Part shown: positions 25,896 to 34,405 of the stretch, piece by piece
Layout of the letters: every line of letters starts with the position of its first letter
Position numbering within the stretch: position 1 is the first letter of the stretch
Source of the DNA: Sphingobacterium siyangense
GTDB lineage: Bacteria > Bacteroidota > Bacteroidia > Sphingobacteriales > Sphingobacteriaceae
NCBI RefSeq assembly: GCF_007830445.1
Contig: NZ_VLKR01000012.1
Coordinates: 113,430 to 177,429, forward strand
Reading direction: 5' to 3'
DNA: 64,000 nucleotides
Translations under genes and position numbers: made by a program
The notes under the pieces: generated by a model
What the model was told of the DNA's origin: nothing
What the model saw: only the letters and a program-made list of their open reading frames with translations
Databases searched by the model: none

Positions 25896-26717
25896 TTATA
25901 AAGGGGAACTATACCCATAGGCCTGTGCCATAGAGGTAAATAAGTTTTTCTTCGGCTGGTAAAAGTTTAGTTCATACCCCTCAGCACCCCAAAAGATACT
26001 GATAAAACTAATTCCTTGCTCAGAACGCAATACTGTTAGTATCTGAAAAGCCTCGTTGTCAAACTGACCGCCATCATCAACACGCCAAGTGCTGATATCA
26101 TCGTATAAAGCCGGGAAATCCAAATTGATCAGCTGTTCGTCCTTTGCGTAGGAAAATACAGCTAAAGCAGAATCTTGTTGATTTTCAAATACCGTAAGAT
26201 TAAACTCGGACTGATCACTGAGGATGGCAACTGTCGTACTTTTATTAATCTTCCTATTGTATTTCTTCTCAAGCTGCTCCTTAATCGCTGAAGATGTTTC
26301 TTTTTGAACTTTTGTAAACTGCTCAATTTTGTACTGATCTAAAAAAGCCTTGTTGACAAGCATGCCAAATTCGCCTGATTTAATTGCGTCACTAATTTTA
26401 AATAACGAACCTTCACTATTCGCGAAGTTCTGCGCGGTCTGTCTTCCGTTACTCTCTTTGTTATCCATTTTATTCTGAACAAACTCAAGGGGGCTAACTT
26501 GGTTTTCCACAATGACATAATTATATTTTTCCGGACCCTCCATTGCTTGATCCATAGGAAGAGCGATTAGTGAGTCCTTTTGCTGGTTTAAAAAACCAAA
26601 ATATGGCGAAATTGTCTCTTCCTTATTTTCATGCTTAATTGCAGTCTTGGATTGATTTTGATTGTTACCACAAGCATATAATGTAAGTAGAAAAATAGCT
26701 GAAAAAAGTGACTTCAT
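25896..26717 (-). CDS. Putative lipoprotein of unknown function
   Basis: The 273-aa product has a lipoprotein signal peptide, MKSLFSAIFLLTLYAC, with Cys16 as the lipidation site. It is followed by an Asn/Gln/Lys-rich linker. The mature domain contains FLNQQKDSLIALPMDQAMEG, a mid-protein helix (EQLEKKYNRKINKSTTVAI) and a C-terminal beta-rich segment (GISFISIFWGAEGYELNFY). I recognise no catalytic motif and no family. It is convergent with tsaD and divergent from tonB, with no operon partner. Confidence 0.7.
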   Translation of the reverse strand: MKSLFSAIFLLTLYACGNNQNQSKTAIKHENKEETISPYFGFLNQQKDSLIALPMDQAMEGPEKYNYVIVENQVSPLEFVQNKMDNKESNGRQTAQNFANSEGSLFKISDAIKSGEFGMLVNKAFLDQYKIEQFTKVQKETSSAIKEQLEKKYNRKINKSTTVAILSDQSEFNLTVFENQQDSALAVFSYAKDEQLINLDFPALYDDISTWRVDDGGQFDNEAFQILTVLRSEQGISFISIFWGAEGYELNFYQPKKNLFTSMAQAYGYSSPL

Positions 26718-26789
26718 AAGTATTTTGAATTTTTTTGTGAAATATAAGGCTTTCGCTCATCATAATGAAAAGATTTAAACTTTAATGTT

Positions 26790-27698
26790 ATGATGAACTC
26801 TAAATTGAATATCTACCGCAAAGAATGGCTGGACGTTATTTTTGCTGGTCGTAACAAAATGTACGGTGCTTACGAGTTGCGAAATCTCTCTGATAAAGCA
26901 ACAAATGTGGGTTTGGGAATTGTTGTTTCTTTTGCAGTTTTGCTGATCGCAGGATCCTATGCATATAATAAATATTTTAAGCAAACTGTTCCGCCCGTGA
27001 TTTATACAGTACAAGATATTGGGCCCGACATGCTGGAAGAAATTCAAAAGAAGGTAGAGGAGAAAGAAGAGGTTCCTGAAGAACCTGTCATGATGAAGGA
27101 GAAAGCCCCGCAGCAGGTTGCCCAAGATGTATCCAAATTTGATCTGGTTAGAATGCCTGATATAAAAGTGGCGAAAGCAAATCAAGTTACGGAAGAACTT
27201 GTGAGTCAGGATGAGTTGAAAAATCCCAATACAATGACCTCAAGGATCACATTAAAAGCAAGTCCATCGGGAACATATATTGCGCGTGGTGAATTTGGTT
27301 CTTCAAAAAGAGACGGTGATATTACTGGTTCTAAAGATGGTTCATTATCCGGAGGCGGAACTGATGATAATTCTAACAGTACATTTACATCAGTAGAAAT
27401 TATGCCAACACCTGTAGGGGGACTGCCTGCCTTTATGAAGTGGATCGCCGAGAATTATAACTTTCCACAACAGGCTTTGGATCAAGGGGTGTCTGGTGTT
27501 ATAGAGGTTTCTTTTGTCGTTGAAAAAGATGGATCACTAACAGATATTGCTGTTAAACGTGATATGAAATTTGGTACGGGAGATGCTGCTATAAACTTAT
27601 TGAAGAAAGCGAAAAAATGGAAACCAGGGGTGCAAAATGGACTTAAAGTGCGTGTAGCGTATACATTACCGATCCGTTTAAGTGCTGTCTCACAATAA
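26790..27698 (+). CDS. TonB family energy transducer
   Basis: The 302-aa protein links the proton-motive force at the inner membrane to outer-membrane TonB-dependent receptors. It has an N-terminal cytoplasmic stretch (NIYRKEWLDVIFAGRNKMYG), one transmembrane helix (GIVVSFAVLLIAGSYAY) and a Pro/Glu/Lys periplasmic spacer. The C-terminal TonB domain (residues about 210-300) contains PQQALDQGVSGVIEVSFVVE and ends VRVAYTLPIRL. The start is ATG-ATG at 26790/26793. Bacteroidota carry several TonB copies; no ExbB/ExbD genes are adjacent. Confidence 0.9.
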   Translation: MMNSKLNIYRKEWLDVIFAGRNKMYGAYELRNLSDKATNVGLGIVVSFAVLLIAGSYAYNKYFKQTVPPVIYTVQDIGPDMLEEIQKKVEEKEEVPEEPVMMKEKAPQQVAQDVSKFDLVRMPDIKVAKANQVTEELVSQDELKNPNTMTSRITLKASPSGTYIARGEFGSSKRDGDITGSKDGSLSGGGTDDNSNSTFTSVEIMPTPVGGLPAFMKWIAENYNFPQQALDQGVSGVIEVSFVVEKDGSLTDIAVKRDMKFGTGDAAINLLKKAKKWKPGVQNGLKVRVAYTLPIRLSAVSQ

Positions 27699-27829
27699 AT
27701 GCTTCTTAACTTTATTTAACAGATCATCAATTAAACTTTCGATAGCCAAGAGCACTCTTACTGATAAATAAGCTGAAAAAGAGTACTTATTAAAAAGAAT
27801 GATTGTTGGTTTTATAAAAAAATAAAGAA

Positions 27830-28336
27830 ATGAAAAAGTTGATGTTAAGTTTGGCGTTATCTGGATTGATGTTAGCCGGTTTCGCTCAAGAAAAAAAAGA
27901 TGTTAAACCAGAAATGAAAGAAATGCAAACTTCCGTGCATAAACATAAAATGGGAAGAATGCGCGATGGTTTTAAAAATAAAACTCCAGAGGAAGTTGCT
28001 AAGATGAAAACTGATCGCATGGATCAAAAATTGAAATTTACAGATAAACAGCGTAAAGATATCTATGCCTTTAATTTGAAGCAAGCAAAAGACCATCAAA
28101 AAATGGCTGCTGAACGTCAGGAACATCGATCAAAAATGAAAAAACAACGTGTGGCAGAGCATGAAAAAATGATGGGAATGTTAACTCCAGAGCAACAAAA
28201 AACGTTAAAGGATTCCTACGCTGAAAATCGTAAAATGCACAAAGAACATTGGAAAAAAGACAGACAGCTAAAAAGAAAAGACTTTAAAAAAGGTGAAGTA
28301 ACTAAAACAAATGAGGCAGACGTAAAAGCATCATAA
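27830..28336 (+). CDS. Spy/LTxxQ-like periplasmic protein
   Basis: This 168-aa product has a signal peptide (MKKLMLSLALSGLMLAGFAQ) and a highly charged, helical mature part very rich in Lys, Met, His, Gln and Glu. It contains LTxxQ-type motifs (LTPEQQKTL, and the related KFTDKQRKD), the hallmark of Spy/CpxP-like periplasmic chaperones and metal-responsive proteins. The spacing of the two motifs, about 70 residues, also fits. The many His and Met residues could bind metal ions. Function in this organism is inferred. It is monocistronic with its own terminator, 131 nt after tonB. Confidence 0.7.
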   Translation: MKKLMLSLALSGLMLAGFAQEKKDVKPEMKEMQTSVHKHKMGRMRDGFKNKTPEEVAKMKTDRMDQKLKFTDKQRKDIYAFNLKQAKDHQKMAAERQEHRSKMKKQRVAEHEKMMGMLTPEQQKTLKDSYAENRKMHKEHWKKDRQLKRKDFKKGEVTKTNEADVKAS

Positions 28337-28387
28337 AAATTAAACAAGGATAGTTTTCATATTAAATATTGGTGAGTGTTAGTAGAG

Positions 28388-28414
28388 GAGGGAACCGTTG
28401 GTTCCCTCTTTCTT
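28388..28414 (+). terminator. Terminator after the Spy-like gene
   Basis: GAGGGAACC and GGTTCCCTC form a perfect 9-bp stem with loop GTT followed by TTTCTT. Confidence 0.8.
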
Positions 28415-28524
28415 ATTATGTAAGCTCATGCTTAATACCTAAGCTCATCATTTGTTCGACGTGTTTTGTCTAGCTCAAAGGTTACACGATTGCAAAACGC
28501 TTCGGTATCCCCATCAGGATGCGC

Positions 28525-28851
28525 TTATTTGATAAACCTTCTTGTTATTGAATTACTATCCATCAGCTTGGTGATCAGGAAACTTAAGCTAAAACCTAAG
28601 AGCGCTATGGAGAAAATTTTCAATGTGGCTGGAAGAGTAGGAATAGGCAAGAAGATGTCTGTCAATGCTTGAACAATGATAAAATGCGCTAAGTAAATAC
28701 CAAACGTGGCTGATGAAAGACGTTTTATCCATTTAGATTCGGGTATCTTCAGCTTTTGAACGACAAGAAAAATAGCGATGGTCATGAACGCTACGTTGAT
28801 ATTACAGAAATACCAGATAACCTCGAGATTGGCGTAATTTCCTGGATATTA
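28525..28851 (-). pseudogene. C-terminal remnant of an acyltransferase-3 family membrane protein
   Basis: An open frame of about 108 codons encodes NYANLEVIWYFCNINVAF followed by three hydrophobic helices (MTIAIFLVVQKLKI, SSATFGIYLAHFIIVQAL, FSIALLGFSLSFLITKL). This is the typical end of acyltransferase_3 proteins, which acylate surface polysaccharides and have about ten helices and 350 residues. The frame is closed upstream by a stop near 28850, and no N-terminal part is present before the lutB terminator. It is therefore a decayed fragment left after a deletion or rearrangement. An internal Met at 28785 could start an 86-aa product, but function is unlikely. Confidence 0.7.
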
Positions 28852-28872
28852 CTTTTGGGTCGTCAAGAAGCC

Positions 28873-28914
28873 AAAAAATGTGGCATTCGTTTGATCGTCT
28901 AATGCCACTTTTTT
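28873..28914. terminator. Bidirectional terminator between lutB and the acyltransferase remnant
   Basis: GTGGCATT (28880-28887) pairs with AATGCCAC (28901-28908), flanked by A6 on one side and T6 on the other. It directly follows the lutB stop on the minus strand. Confidence 0.8.
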
Positions 28915-28915
28915 G

Positions 28916-30304
28916 TTATTCTTTATTTTTTTGATGTTCTTTCCATTGTTTAGAGAAAGATTTGTCTGCCAATTTGGGTAGTTCCCGTTGTTCTCCCCAG
29001 GTTTTCTGAAAGAGTTTTTTGAGGAAGAAATTTTTGAATTTCCCACCAAAAAAATCGATTAGTTTTCTTCGCATTATCCCATAGGTGAACCACTGCCATA
29101 CTTTTTGTTCCGTTTTTGTTGCCAGACCCTGATCGACTGAATCTTTTCTGTTGACGAGAAGCATGCGCTGTATGTCAATACCAACGGGGCAGACCTCAGT
29201 ACATTTTCCACAGAGTGTGGAAGCATAGCTTAGGTGTTTGAATTCCTTCATGCCATTCAAATGTGGCGATATGAGTGATCCAATTGGGCCCTGATAAGTC
29301 GTTTCATAGGTGTGTCCACCGATGTTCTGGTAGATTGGGCATACATTCAGACAGGCGCCACAACGGATGCAGTACAAACCCTGACGTTGTTCTTTTTGGG
29401 CTAATAGCTTGCTGCGGCCATTGTCAAGCAGTATAACATACATTTCTTCGGGGCCATCTGATTCATAAGGCTGTTTTGGCCCAGTGAGTAGCGTATTGTA
29501 TACCGTTAGATTTTGACCCGTGCCATGTGTGGATAGGAGTGGCCAAAAGACTTCTAAATCTTGTACGTTGGGAATGATTTTTTCTATTCCAACGACGGCG
29601 ATATGTGTTTTGGGGAAGGTCGATGTCAATCGGGCGTTTCCTTCATTTTCGGTAATTGCTATACTTCCAGTTTCGGCAATTAAGAAATTGGCTCCGGTAA
29701 TCCCAATTTCTGCCGATAGGTAGCGATCTCGAAGTAATTCACGGGCCTTCATTGTAAGTTGCTCCGCAGATGCATCTAGCGGTGTGTCAAATTTCTCGTG
29801 AAAAAGCTTGGCGATATCTTCCAGGCTCAAATGCATGGCCGGCGTAACAAAATGATAAGGTTTTTGATCCAGCAGCTGAATGATATATTCGCCAAGATCA
29901 GTTTCTATGGCTTCAATGTTTTTGGAGGCCAGAAAATGATTAAGCTCGATCTCTTCTGTCGCCATCGATTTTGACTTTACGACAGATTTTGCTTTTTTAC
30001 GCGCAATGATCGAATAGATTTCGTCCAAGGCTTCCGTAGCATCATTGGCCCAGATTACTTTTCCGCCTCGAGCCGTGAAGTTTGCTTCAAATTGCAACAA
30101 ATAGCGATCGAGATTTTCCATGACCTTCCATTTGATCAGGTTCGCTTTTATCTTGCTATTTTCAAGGTCCGCAAATTTGCTCTTGCCTTTTTCGAAAGCC
30201 ATGCTGTATTTGTCGATATTGTAATTGATAATATCGCGGTGTTTGGTGTCAAATGCTTTTTGCGCACTTTCCTTAATAAACGTATTAGCGGTACTCTCTG
30301 CCAT
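28916..30304 (-). CDS. lutB: LutB-type iron-sulfur protein with LUD domain
   Basis: The 462-aa product is a lactate-utilisation type protein. The N-terminal LUD domain (residues about 70-300) has GANFLIAETGSIAITENEGN, and a C-terminal ferredoxin-like domain has two cysteine clusters (Cys312, 315, 318, 322 and Cys365, 368, 372) expected to bind two [4Fe-4S] centres. In B. subtilis LutABC oxidises L-lactate; LutB is the cytoplasmic electron-transfer subunit. The usual partners lutA and lutC are not in this window; upstream on the same strand is aspS, separated by a terminator. Annotation as an LUD iron-sulfur protein is secure, the lactate role is inferred. Confidence 0.88.
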   Translation of the reverse strand: MAESTANTFIKESAQKAFDTKHRDIINYNIDKYSMAFEKGKSKFADLENSKIKANLIKWKVMENLDRYLLQFEANFTARGGKVIWANDATEALDEIYSIIARKKAKSVVKSKSMATEEIELNHFLASKNIEAIETDLGEYIIQLLDQKPYHFVTPAMHLSLEDIAKLFHEKFDTPLDASAEQLTMKARELLRDRYLSAEIGITGANFLIAETGSIAITENEGNARLTSTFPKTHIAVVGIEKIIPNVQDLEVFWPLLSTHGTGQNLTVYNTLLTGPKQPYESDGPEEMYVILLDNGRSKLLAQKEQRQGLYCIRCGACLNVCPIYQNIGGHTYETTYQGPIGSLISPHLNGMKEFKHLSYASTLCGKCTEVCPVGIDIQRMLLVNRKDSVDQGLATKTEQKVWQWFTYGIMRRKLIDFFGGKFKNFFLKKLFQKTWGEQRELPKLADKSFSKQWKEHQKNKE

Positions 30305-30327
30305 CTAATCTGCTAATTTTTCACAAA

Positions 30328-30354
30328 AAAAGTTGGTAAAAATTACCAACTTTT
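30328..30354 (-). terminator. Terminator after aspS
   Basis: AAAAGTTGGTAA and TTACCAACTTTT form a perfect 12-bp stem with an AAA loop between aspS and lutB. Confidence 0.82.
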
Positions 30355-30400
30355 AAATATACTGTTAATAAATTGTTTCTCGAAAATCGAGTTAAATAAT

Positions 30401-32152
30401 TTATGCTTTTATCGCAATATTTAAGCTTAGCTCGTCCAGCTGCTCTTGGTGAATGGTTGACGGTGCGTCAATCATAACATCTCTTCCCGAGTTGTTTTTT
30501 GGGAAGGCAATGACGTCACGGATAGAATCTAAACCTGCCAATAAGGATACTAGTCGGTCAAAACCAAAAGCCAATCCGCCATGTGGAGGAGCACCGAAGG
30601 TAAAGGCCTCCATAAGGAATCCAAATTGTTTTTTTGCTTCTTCAGGACTGAATCCTAAATGTTTGAACATGAGCGATTGAAGCTCTCTGTCATGGATACG
30701 GATTGATCCACCACCTACTTCTACACCGTTTAAAACAAAGTCATAGGCATTTGCCCTTACTTCTCCGGGATTGGTATCTAAAAGCGGTATATCTTCCGGT
30801 TTTGGTGAAGTGAATGGGTGGTGCATTGCATGGAAACGGCCACTTTCTTCGTCCCATTCCAATAGTGGGAAATCAACGACCCATAATGGAGCAAAGGTTT
30901 CTTTGTTGCGGAAACCAAGTTGTGACGCAACTTCAAGGCGTAATTCATTGAGTTGTTTGCGAACTTTGTCTGTTCCACCAGCCATAATTAACAATAAGTC
31001 GCCAGGTTTCGCGTGGAACGCTTCTGCAATTGCCGACAGTTGTTCTGGCGTGAAAAATTTATCAACGGACGACTTCACTGAACCATCTTCATTCACGCGC
31101 GCATATACCAAGCCCGTTGCACCAATCTGTGGACGTTTGATAAAATCGGTCAAAGCATCCAGTTGTTTTCTGGTATAATGTGCACAATTTTCCGCATTGA
31201 TACCAACCACTAACTCTGCTGCATCAAATACAGGGAAACCTTTTCCTTTGGCAACCTCGTTTAGTTCAACAAACTGCATTCCGAAACGGATATCCGGTTT
31301 GTCTGATCCGTAAAGGCGCATCGCATCTGCGTAAGTCATACGCGGAACATTGCCTAAGTCGATACCTTTGATTGTTTTGAAGATATGTTTTGCAAGTCCT
31401 TCAAAGATATTTAATACATCTTCCTGTTCTACAAAAGACATTTCACAGTCTATTTGCGTGAATTCTGGTTGGCGGTCTGCACGCAAATCTTCATCACGAA
31501 AACATTTTACAATTTGAAAATAGCGATCAAATCCTGAAACCATCAATAATTGTTTGAAGGTCTGTGGGGATTGTGGTAACGCATAAAATTCTCCAGGATT
31601 CATACGGGAAGGTACGACAAAGTCGCGTGCTCCCTCCGGAGTTGATTTAATCAGGTATGGAGTTTCTACTTCCAGGAAGTTTTGGGAGTCAAGATAACGG
31701 CGTACCTCTTGTGAGGTCTTATGACGTAAAATAAGGTTTTCACGTACGGGGTTACGACGCAAATCCAGGTATCTGAACTTCATTCTGATGTCATCACCAC
31801 CATCTGTTTCATCTTCTATTGTAAAAGGGGGTAATTTAGCGGCATTTAATATTTCAAGATTTGAAACCTTGATTTCAATGTCTCCAGTGGAGATTTTAGC
31901 ATTTTTATTAGAGCGTTCGATAACTTCTCCGGTTACCTTGATGACATATTCTCTTCCGAGCTCACGGGCACTTGCGCGCAAGGAAGCATCATCATCTGCA
32001 TTGAACGTTAATTGTGTGATACCATATCGGTCTCTAACATCGATGAAAGTCATACCGCCCAAATCGCGCGATTTTTGAACCCATCCACTTAGGGTAACCG
32101 TTTTCCCTAAGTCAGCTAGTGTTAATTCTCCACAAGTGTGTGTTCTGTGCAT
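30401..32152 (-). CDS. aspS: Aspartate-tRNA ligase
   Basis: The 583-aa product is a bacterial-type class II aspartyl-tRNA synthetase. It starts [19 protein letters not shown] with the OB-fold anticodon-binding domain ([20 protein letters not shown]). The catalytic domain includes motif 2 ([20 protein letters not shown]), the bacterial GAD insertion (about residues 290-400) and motif 3 ([15 protein letters not shown]). The residues that would decide discriminating versus non-discriminating behaviour were not assessed. The gene is divergent from mraZ across a 435-nt region that carries MraZ-type repeats. A TAATTTTG -7 box lies 26 nt upstream of its ATG. Confidence 0.96.
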   Translation of the reverse strand: MHRTHTCGELTLADLGKTVTLSGWVQKSRDLGGMTFIDVRDRYGITQLTFNADDDASLRASARELGREYVIKVTGEVIERSNKNAKISTGDIEIKVSNLEILNAAKLPPFTIEDETDGGDDIRMKFRYLDLRRNPVRENLILRHKTSQEVRRYLDSQNFLEVETPYLIKSTPEGARDFVVPSRMNPGEFYALPQSPQTFKQLLMVSGFDRYFQIVKCFRDEDLRADRQPEFTQIDCEMSFVEQEDVLNIFEGLAKHIFKTIKGIDLGNVPRMTYADAMRLYGSDKPDIRFGMQFVELNEVAKGKGFPVFDAAELVVGINAENCAHYTRKQLDALTDFIKRPQIGATGLVYARVNEDGSVKSSVDKFFTPEQLSAIAEAFHAKPGDLLLIMAGGTDKVRKQLNELRLEVASQLGFRNKETFAPLWVVDFPLLEWDEESGRFHAMHHPFTSPKPEDIPLLDTNPGEVRANAYDFVLNGVEVGGGSIRIHDRELQSLMFKHLGFSPEEAKKQFGFLMEAFTFGAPPHGGLAFGFDRLVSLLAGLDSIRDVIAFPKNNSGRDVMIDAPSTIHQEQLDELSLNIAIKA

Positions 32153-32177
32153 ATCGTTATGAAAATTATATTTGACG

Positions 32178-32185
32178 CAAAATTA
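32178..32185 (-). promoter_or_regulatory. -7 promoter box for aspS
   Basis: Read on the minus strand, TAATTTTG is an exact TAnnTTTG match located 26-33 nt upstream of the aspS ATG. A -33 TTG at the ideal distance is not seen. Confidence 0.45.
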
Positions 32186-32236
32186 TTGGTTTTACTCGAC
32201 AATAACGAATTCTGTTTAGGTTATTTGAGTAGCGTT

Positions 32237-32297
32237 CTCCCACTTTCTTCCACATCTTTTGTTTCTGTTTTTGTTGTCTCCCACTTTGCCCCCTTTT
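32237..32297 (-). promoter_or_regulatory. MraZ-type decamer repeats facing aspS
   Basis: Read on the minus strand there are two tandem pairs of 10-nt units: AAAAGGGGGC-AAAGTGGGAG (32297-32278) and GATGTGGAAG-AAAGTGGGAG (32256-32237). The exact decamer AAAGTGGGAG is the same as in the boxes before mraZ. The repeats lie about 50-110 nt upstream of the aspS -7 box. Confidence 0.55.
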
Positions 32298-32498
32298 GAG
32301 AGAAAAATTGGGTAAAATTAAATTTCTAAAGAGGAAATTTTTACAATTCATTTCTGATTTTGATAAAAAAAAGAGCGAAAAATCGTGTCTCGTGTAATAG
32401 TTTGTTTTGCTGATAAATTGGGGTTTAACTGCTTGTAAATAAGGTTTTACATGTGTTTCATTCCAAGAGTACTTCTGTTTGTTGTAGCTATTTGTCGA

Positions 32499-32507
32499 TG
32501 TGGAAAA
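32499..32507 (-). promoter_or_regulatory. DnaA-box-like TTTTCCACA upstream of mraZ
   Basis: TGTGGAAAA on the plus strand is the complement of TTTTCCACA, which fits the DnaA consensus TTWTNCACA. The 14-nt context TGTGGAAAACTTTT is shared with the site before ftsZ (46595-46608). It could instead be a degenerate MraZ site. Confidence 0.35.
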
Positions 32508-32521
32508 CTTTTTTATGTGAT

Positions 32522-32551
32522 AAAGTGGGGGAAAGTGGGAGAAAGTGTATA
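32522..32551 (+). promoter_or_regulatory. MraZ boxes upstream of mraZ (three 10-nt direct repeats)
   Basis: AAAGTGGGGG, AAAGTGGGAG and AAAGTGTATA follow each other without gaps. MraZ proteins autoregulate dcw operons by binding direct repeats spaced by one helical turn (TGGGN in E. coli, AAAGTG-type in mollicutes). The third unit runs into a TACTTTTA -7-like box (32550-32557), so binding would occlude the promoter. Confidence 0.7.
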
Positions 32552-32587
32552 CTTTTACATTTAAATTAGAATAGGATAATTGACGAC

Positions 32588-33049
32588 ATGACTCAGTTGA
32601 TCGGAGAATTCGAATGCAAGTTAGACGCCAAAGGAAGAATGGTGTTGCCAGCTGCGCTCAAGAGGCAAATGCCTCATGTAGAGCGGGATGGCCTTGTAGT
32701 GAATCGCGGTTTTGAGAAACATCTGGTATTTTATCCAAGAGAAGAGTGGGATTTGATGACGGCTAAGCTGGCGAAATTGAATCAATTCGATCCTAAAGTA
32801 CGGGCGTTTGTTCGTGCTTTTACGCGTGGCGCTACGGAATTAACGTTGGATGCTGCGGGGCGTGTTTTGTTACCAAAAAGTTTGTTGGAATTTGCGGGCA
32901 TAAGCACTGAATTGGTTTTGGCTTGTCAGTTTAATAAGATTGAGGTTTGGTCAAAAGAAGGATATGAGGAATTGATGGGTGATGGCGGAGTAGAGGATAT
33001 ATCATCTTTGGCGGCAGAGGTAATGGGGGATATTAATTTTGGACTATAA
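32588..33049 (+). CDS. mraZ: MraZ transcriptional regulator, first gene of the dcw cluster
   Basis: The 153-aa product carries two tandem MraZ/AbrB-like (SpoVT-AbrB fold) domains with the repeated signature GEFECKLDAKGRMVLPAALK at residues 6-25 and ELTLDAAGRVLLPKSLLEFA at about 80-99. The D-x-x-G-R pattern is present in each half. MraZ forms rings that bind direct repeats in its own promoter and represses or modulates the division operon; matching repeats lie immediately upstream. Its stop is 4 nt before the preferred rsmH start, showing operon structure. Length and both motifs are normal. Confidence 0.96.
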   Translation: MTQLIGEFECKLDAKGRMVLPAALKRQMPHVERDGLVVNRGFEKHLVFYPREEWDLMTAKLAKLNQFDPKVRAFVRAFTRGATELTLDAAGRVLLPKSLLEFAGISTELVLACQFNKIEVWSKEGYEELMGDGGVEDISSLAAEVMGDINFGL

Positions 33050-33053
33050 GCGT

Positions 33054-33968
33054 ATGGAGAATGTATATCATGTTCCGGTAATGTTGCAAGAATGCATGGA
33101 TGCTTTGGCTATTAAGCCGGATGGTATCTACGTGGATGTAACTTTTGGTGGTGGTGGTCATTCTCGGGAGATTTTGAAGAGATTGGGGCCAAAAGGGAAG
33201 CTGTTTGCTTTTGATCAGGATCCCGATGCATTGGAGAATGCAATTGACGATCCTCGTTTTACATTGATACATCAAAACTTTAGGTTTTTAAAGAATAGCC
33301 TTCGATTGGAAGGAGTGCGTTCTGTAGATGGTATTTTGGCAGATTTAGGTGTTTCCTCGCATCAATTTGATGCGGCTGATCGTGGGTTTTCTATTCGCTT
33401 TGACGCGGATCTGGATATGCGTATGGATCAAGTTGGTGATTTAGATGCGAAGTCGCTTTTGGCGACTTATTCGGAGGAGGATCTTCACCGCATTTTTGGG
33501 ATGTATGGTGAAATCATGAATGCCAAGTCGCTTGCGAAAACAATTGTTACTGCACGTTTGGCACAGCCAATCCAGACTGTTGCCGAATTGAAAGAGGTGA
33601 TTCAACGGATGGTTCCGAAAGGTAAAGAACATAAGTATCATGCGCAGGTATTTCAGGCGCTTCGTATAGAAGTGAATCGCGAGTTGGAAGCCTTACAGGA
33701 GTTTTTGTTGCAAACAGTTGATGTGTTACATGTTGAAGGTCGATTGGCGGTGATGTCCTATCATTCTCTGGAGGATCGTTTGGTCAAAAATTTTATGGCC
33801 AAAGGAAAGTTTAAAGGAGAAGTTGAAAAGGATTTTTTTGGAAATGAAATTAAGCCATTTCATGTGTTGAGCCGTAAAGCAATTACGGCATCTGCGCAAG
33901 AGTTGGCGTTAAATAATAGATCGCGCAGTGCGAAACTGCGTATTGCTGAAAAGTTGGATTTGTCTTAA
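33054..33968 (+). CDS. rsmH: 16S rRNA (cytosine-1402-N4)-methyltransferase
   Basis: RsmH (MraW) methylates C1402 in the ribosomal P site using SAM. The product starts MENVYHVPVMLQECMDAL and has the SAM-binding motif YVDVTFGGGGHSREIL. It also has the family blocks FDQDPDAL, DGILADLGVSSHQFD, GFSIRFDADLDMRMD and MSYHSLEDRLVK. I chose ATG 33054; a TTG at 33039 in the same frame lies inside mraZ and adds only five residues. It is 304 aa, as usual, and is the second gene of the dcw cluster. Confidence 0.95.
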   Translation: MENVYHVPVMLQECMDALAIKPDGIYVDVTFGGGGHSREILKRLGPKGKLFAFDQDPDALENAIDDPRFTLIHQNFRFLKNSLRLEGVRSVDGILADLGVSSHQFDAADRGFSIRFDADLDMRMDQVGDLDAKSLLATYSEEDLHRIFGMYGEIMNAKSLAKTIVTARLAQPIQTVAELKEVIQRMVPKGKEHKYHAQVFQALRIEVNRELEALQEFLLQTVDVLHVEGRLAVMSYHSLEDRLVKNFMAKGKFKGEVEKDFFGNEIKPFHVLSRKAITASAQELALNNRSRSAKLRIAEKLDLS

Positions 33969-33983
33969 AAATGGAGCGAGAGG

Positions 33984-34397
33984 ATGAGCAGAAATACGAT
34001 AAGACAGAAAGAATTGAGTGAAGAAGTTCAGGAGGAACTACAAGAAACTGTCGAAGAAAAGGCGGAACAAACAGAAGCGTTTATTAAAACGCTTTTTACC
34101 GTTGGAGACCTTTCGTTAAATAAAATATTGCAGTACTTGCCGTTTGGAGCTTTTATCGCCTTTCTGATGTTGTTGTATATTTCCAATCGTCATTTTGCAG
34201 AGCGAACTATTCGGAGTATCGATAAAGTGAGTAAAGAGGTGAAGGAGTTGGGCTGGGATCATAAATCGCTCTCCGCCGAACTGATGAAAATGTCTACACA
34301 GACAGAAATTGCCAAACGTGTAGATTCGCTGGGATTGAAAGAGCGTGTGGAGCCACCGATCAAAGTTGAAGTTATAGAGAATAAGGAAGATAAATAG
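33984..34397 (+). CDS. FtsL-like division protein
   Basis: The 137-aa product has a charged cytoplasmic N-terminus (about 50 residues, rich in Glu), one transmembrane helix (YLPFGAFIAFLMLLYISNRH) and a periplasmic coiled-coil (ERTIRSIDKVSKEVKELGWD). Size, topology and position between rsmH and ftsI are those of FtsL, the bitopic scaffold that with FtsB and FtsQ activates FtsWI. Sequence similarity in this family is always low, so the call rests on topology and place. The cytoplasmic part is longer than in E. coli FtsL, as in other Bacteroidota. Confidence 0.8.
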   Translation: MSRNTIRQKELSEEVQEELQETVEEKAEQTEAFIKTLFTVGDLSLNKILQYLPFGAFIAFLMLLYISNRHFAERTIRSIDKVSKEVKELGWDHKSLSAELMKMSTQTEIAKRVDSLGLKERVEPPIKVEVIENKEDK

Positions 34398-34405
34398 GAA
34401 GAGTT

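Noticed and set aside
26775..27185. Long open frame antisense to tonB
   Set aside because: It lies wholly inside a well-supported TonB gene, has no family features, and its composition mirrors the opposite strand.
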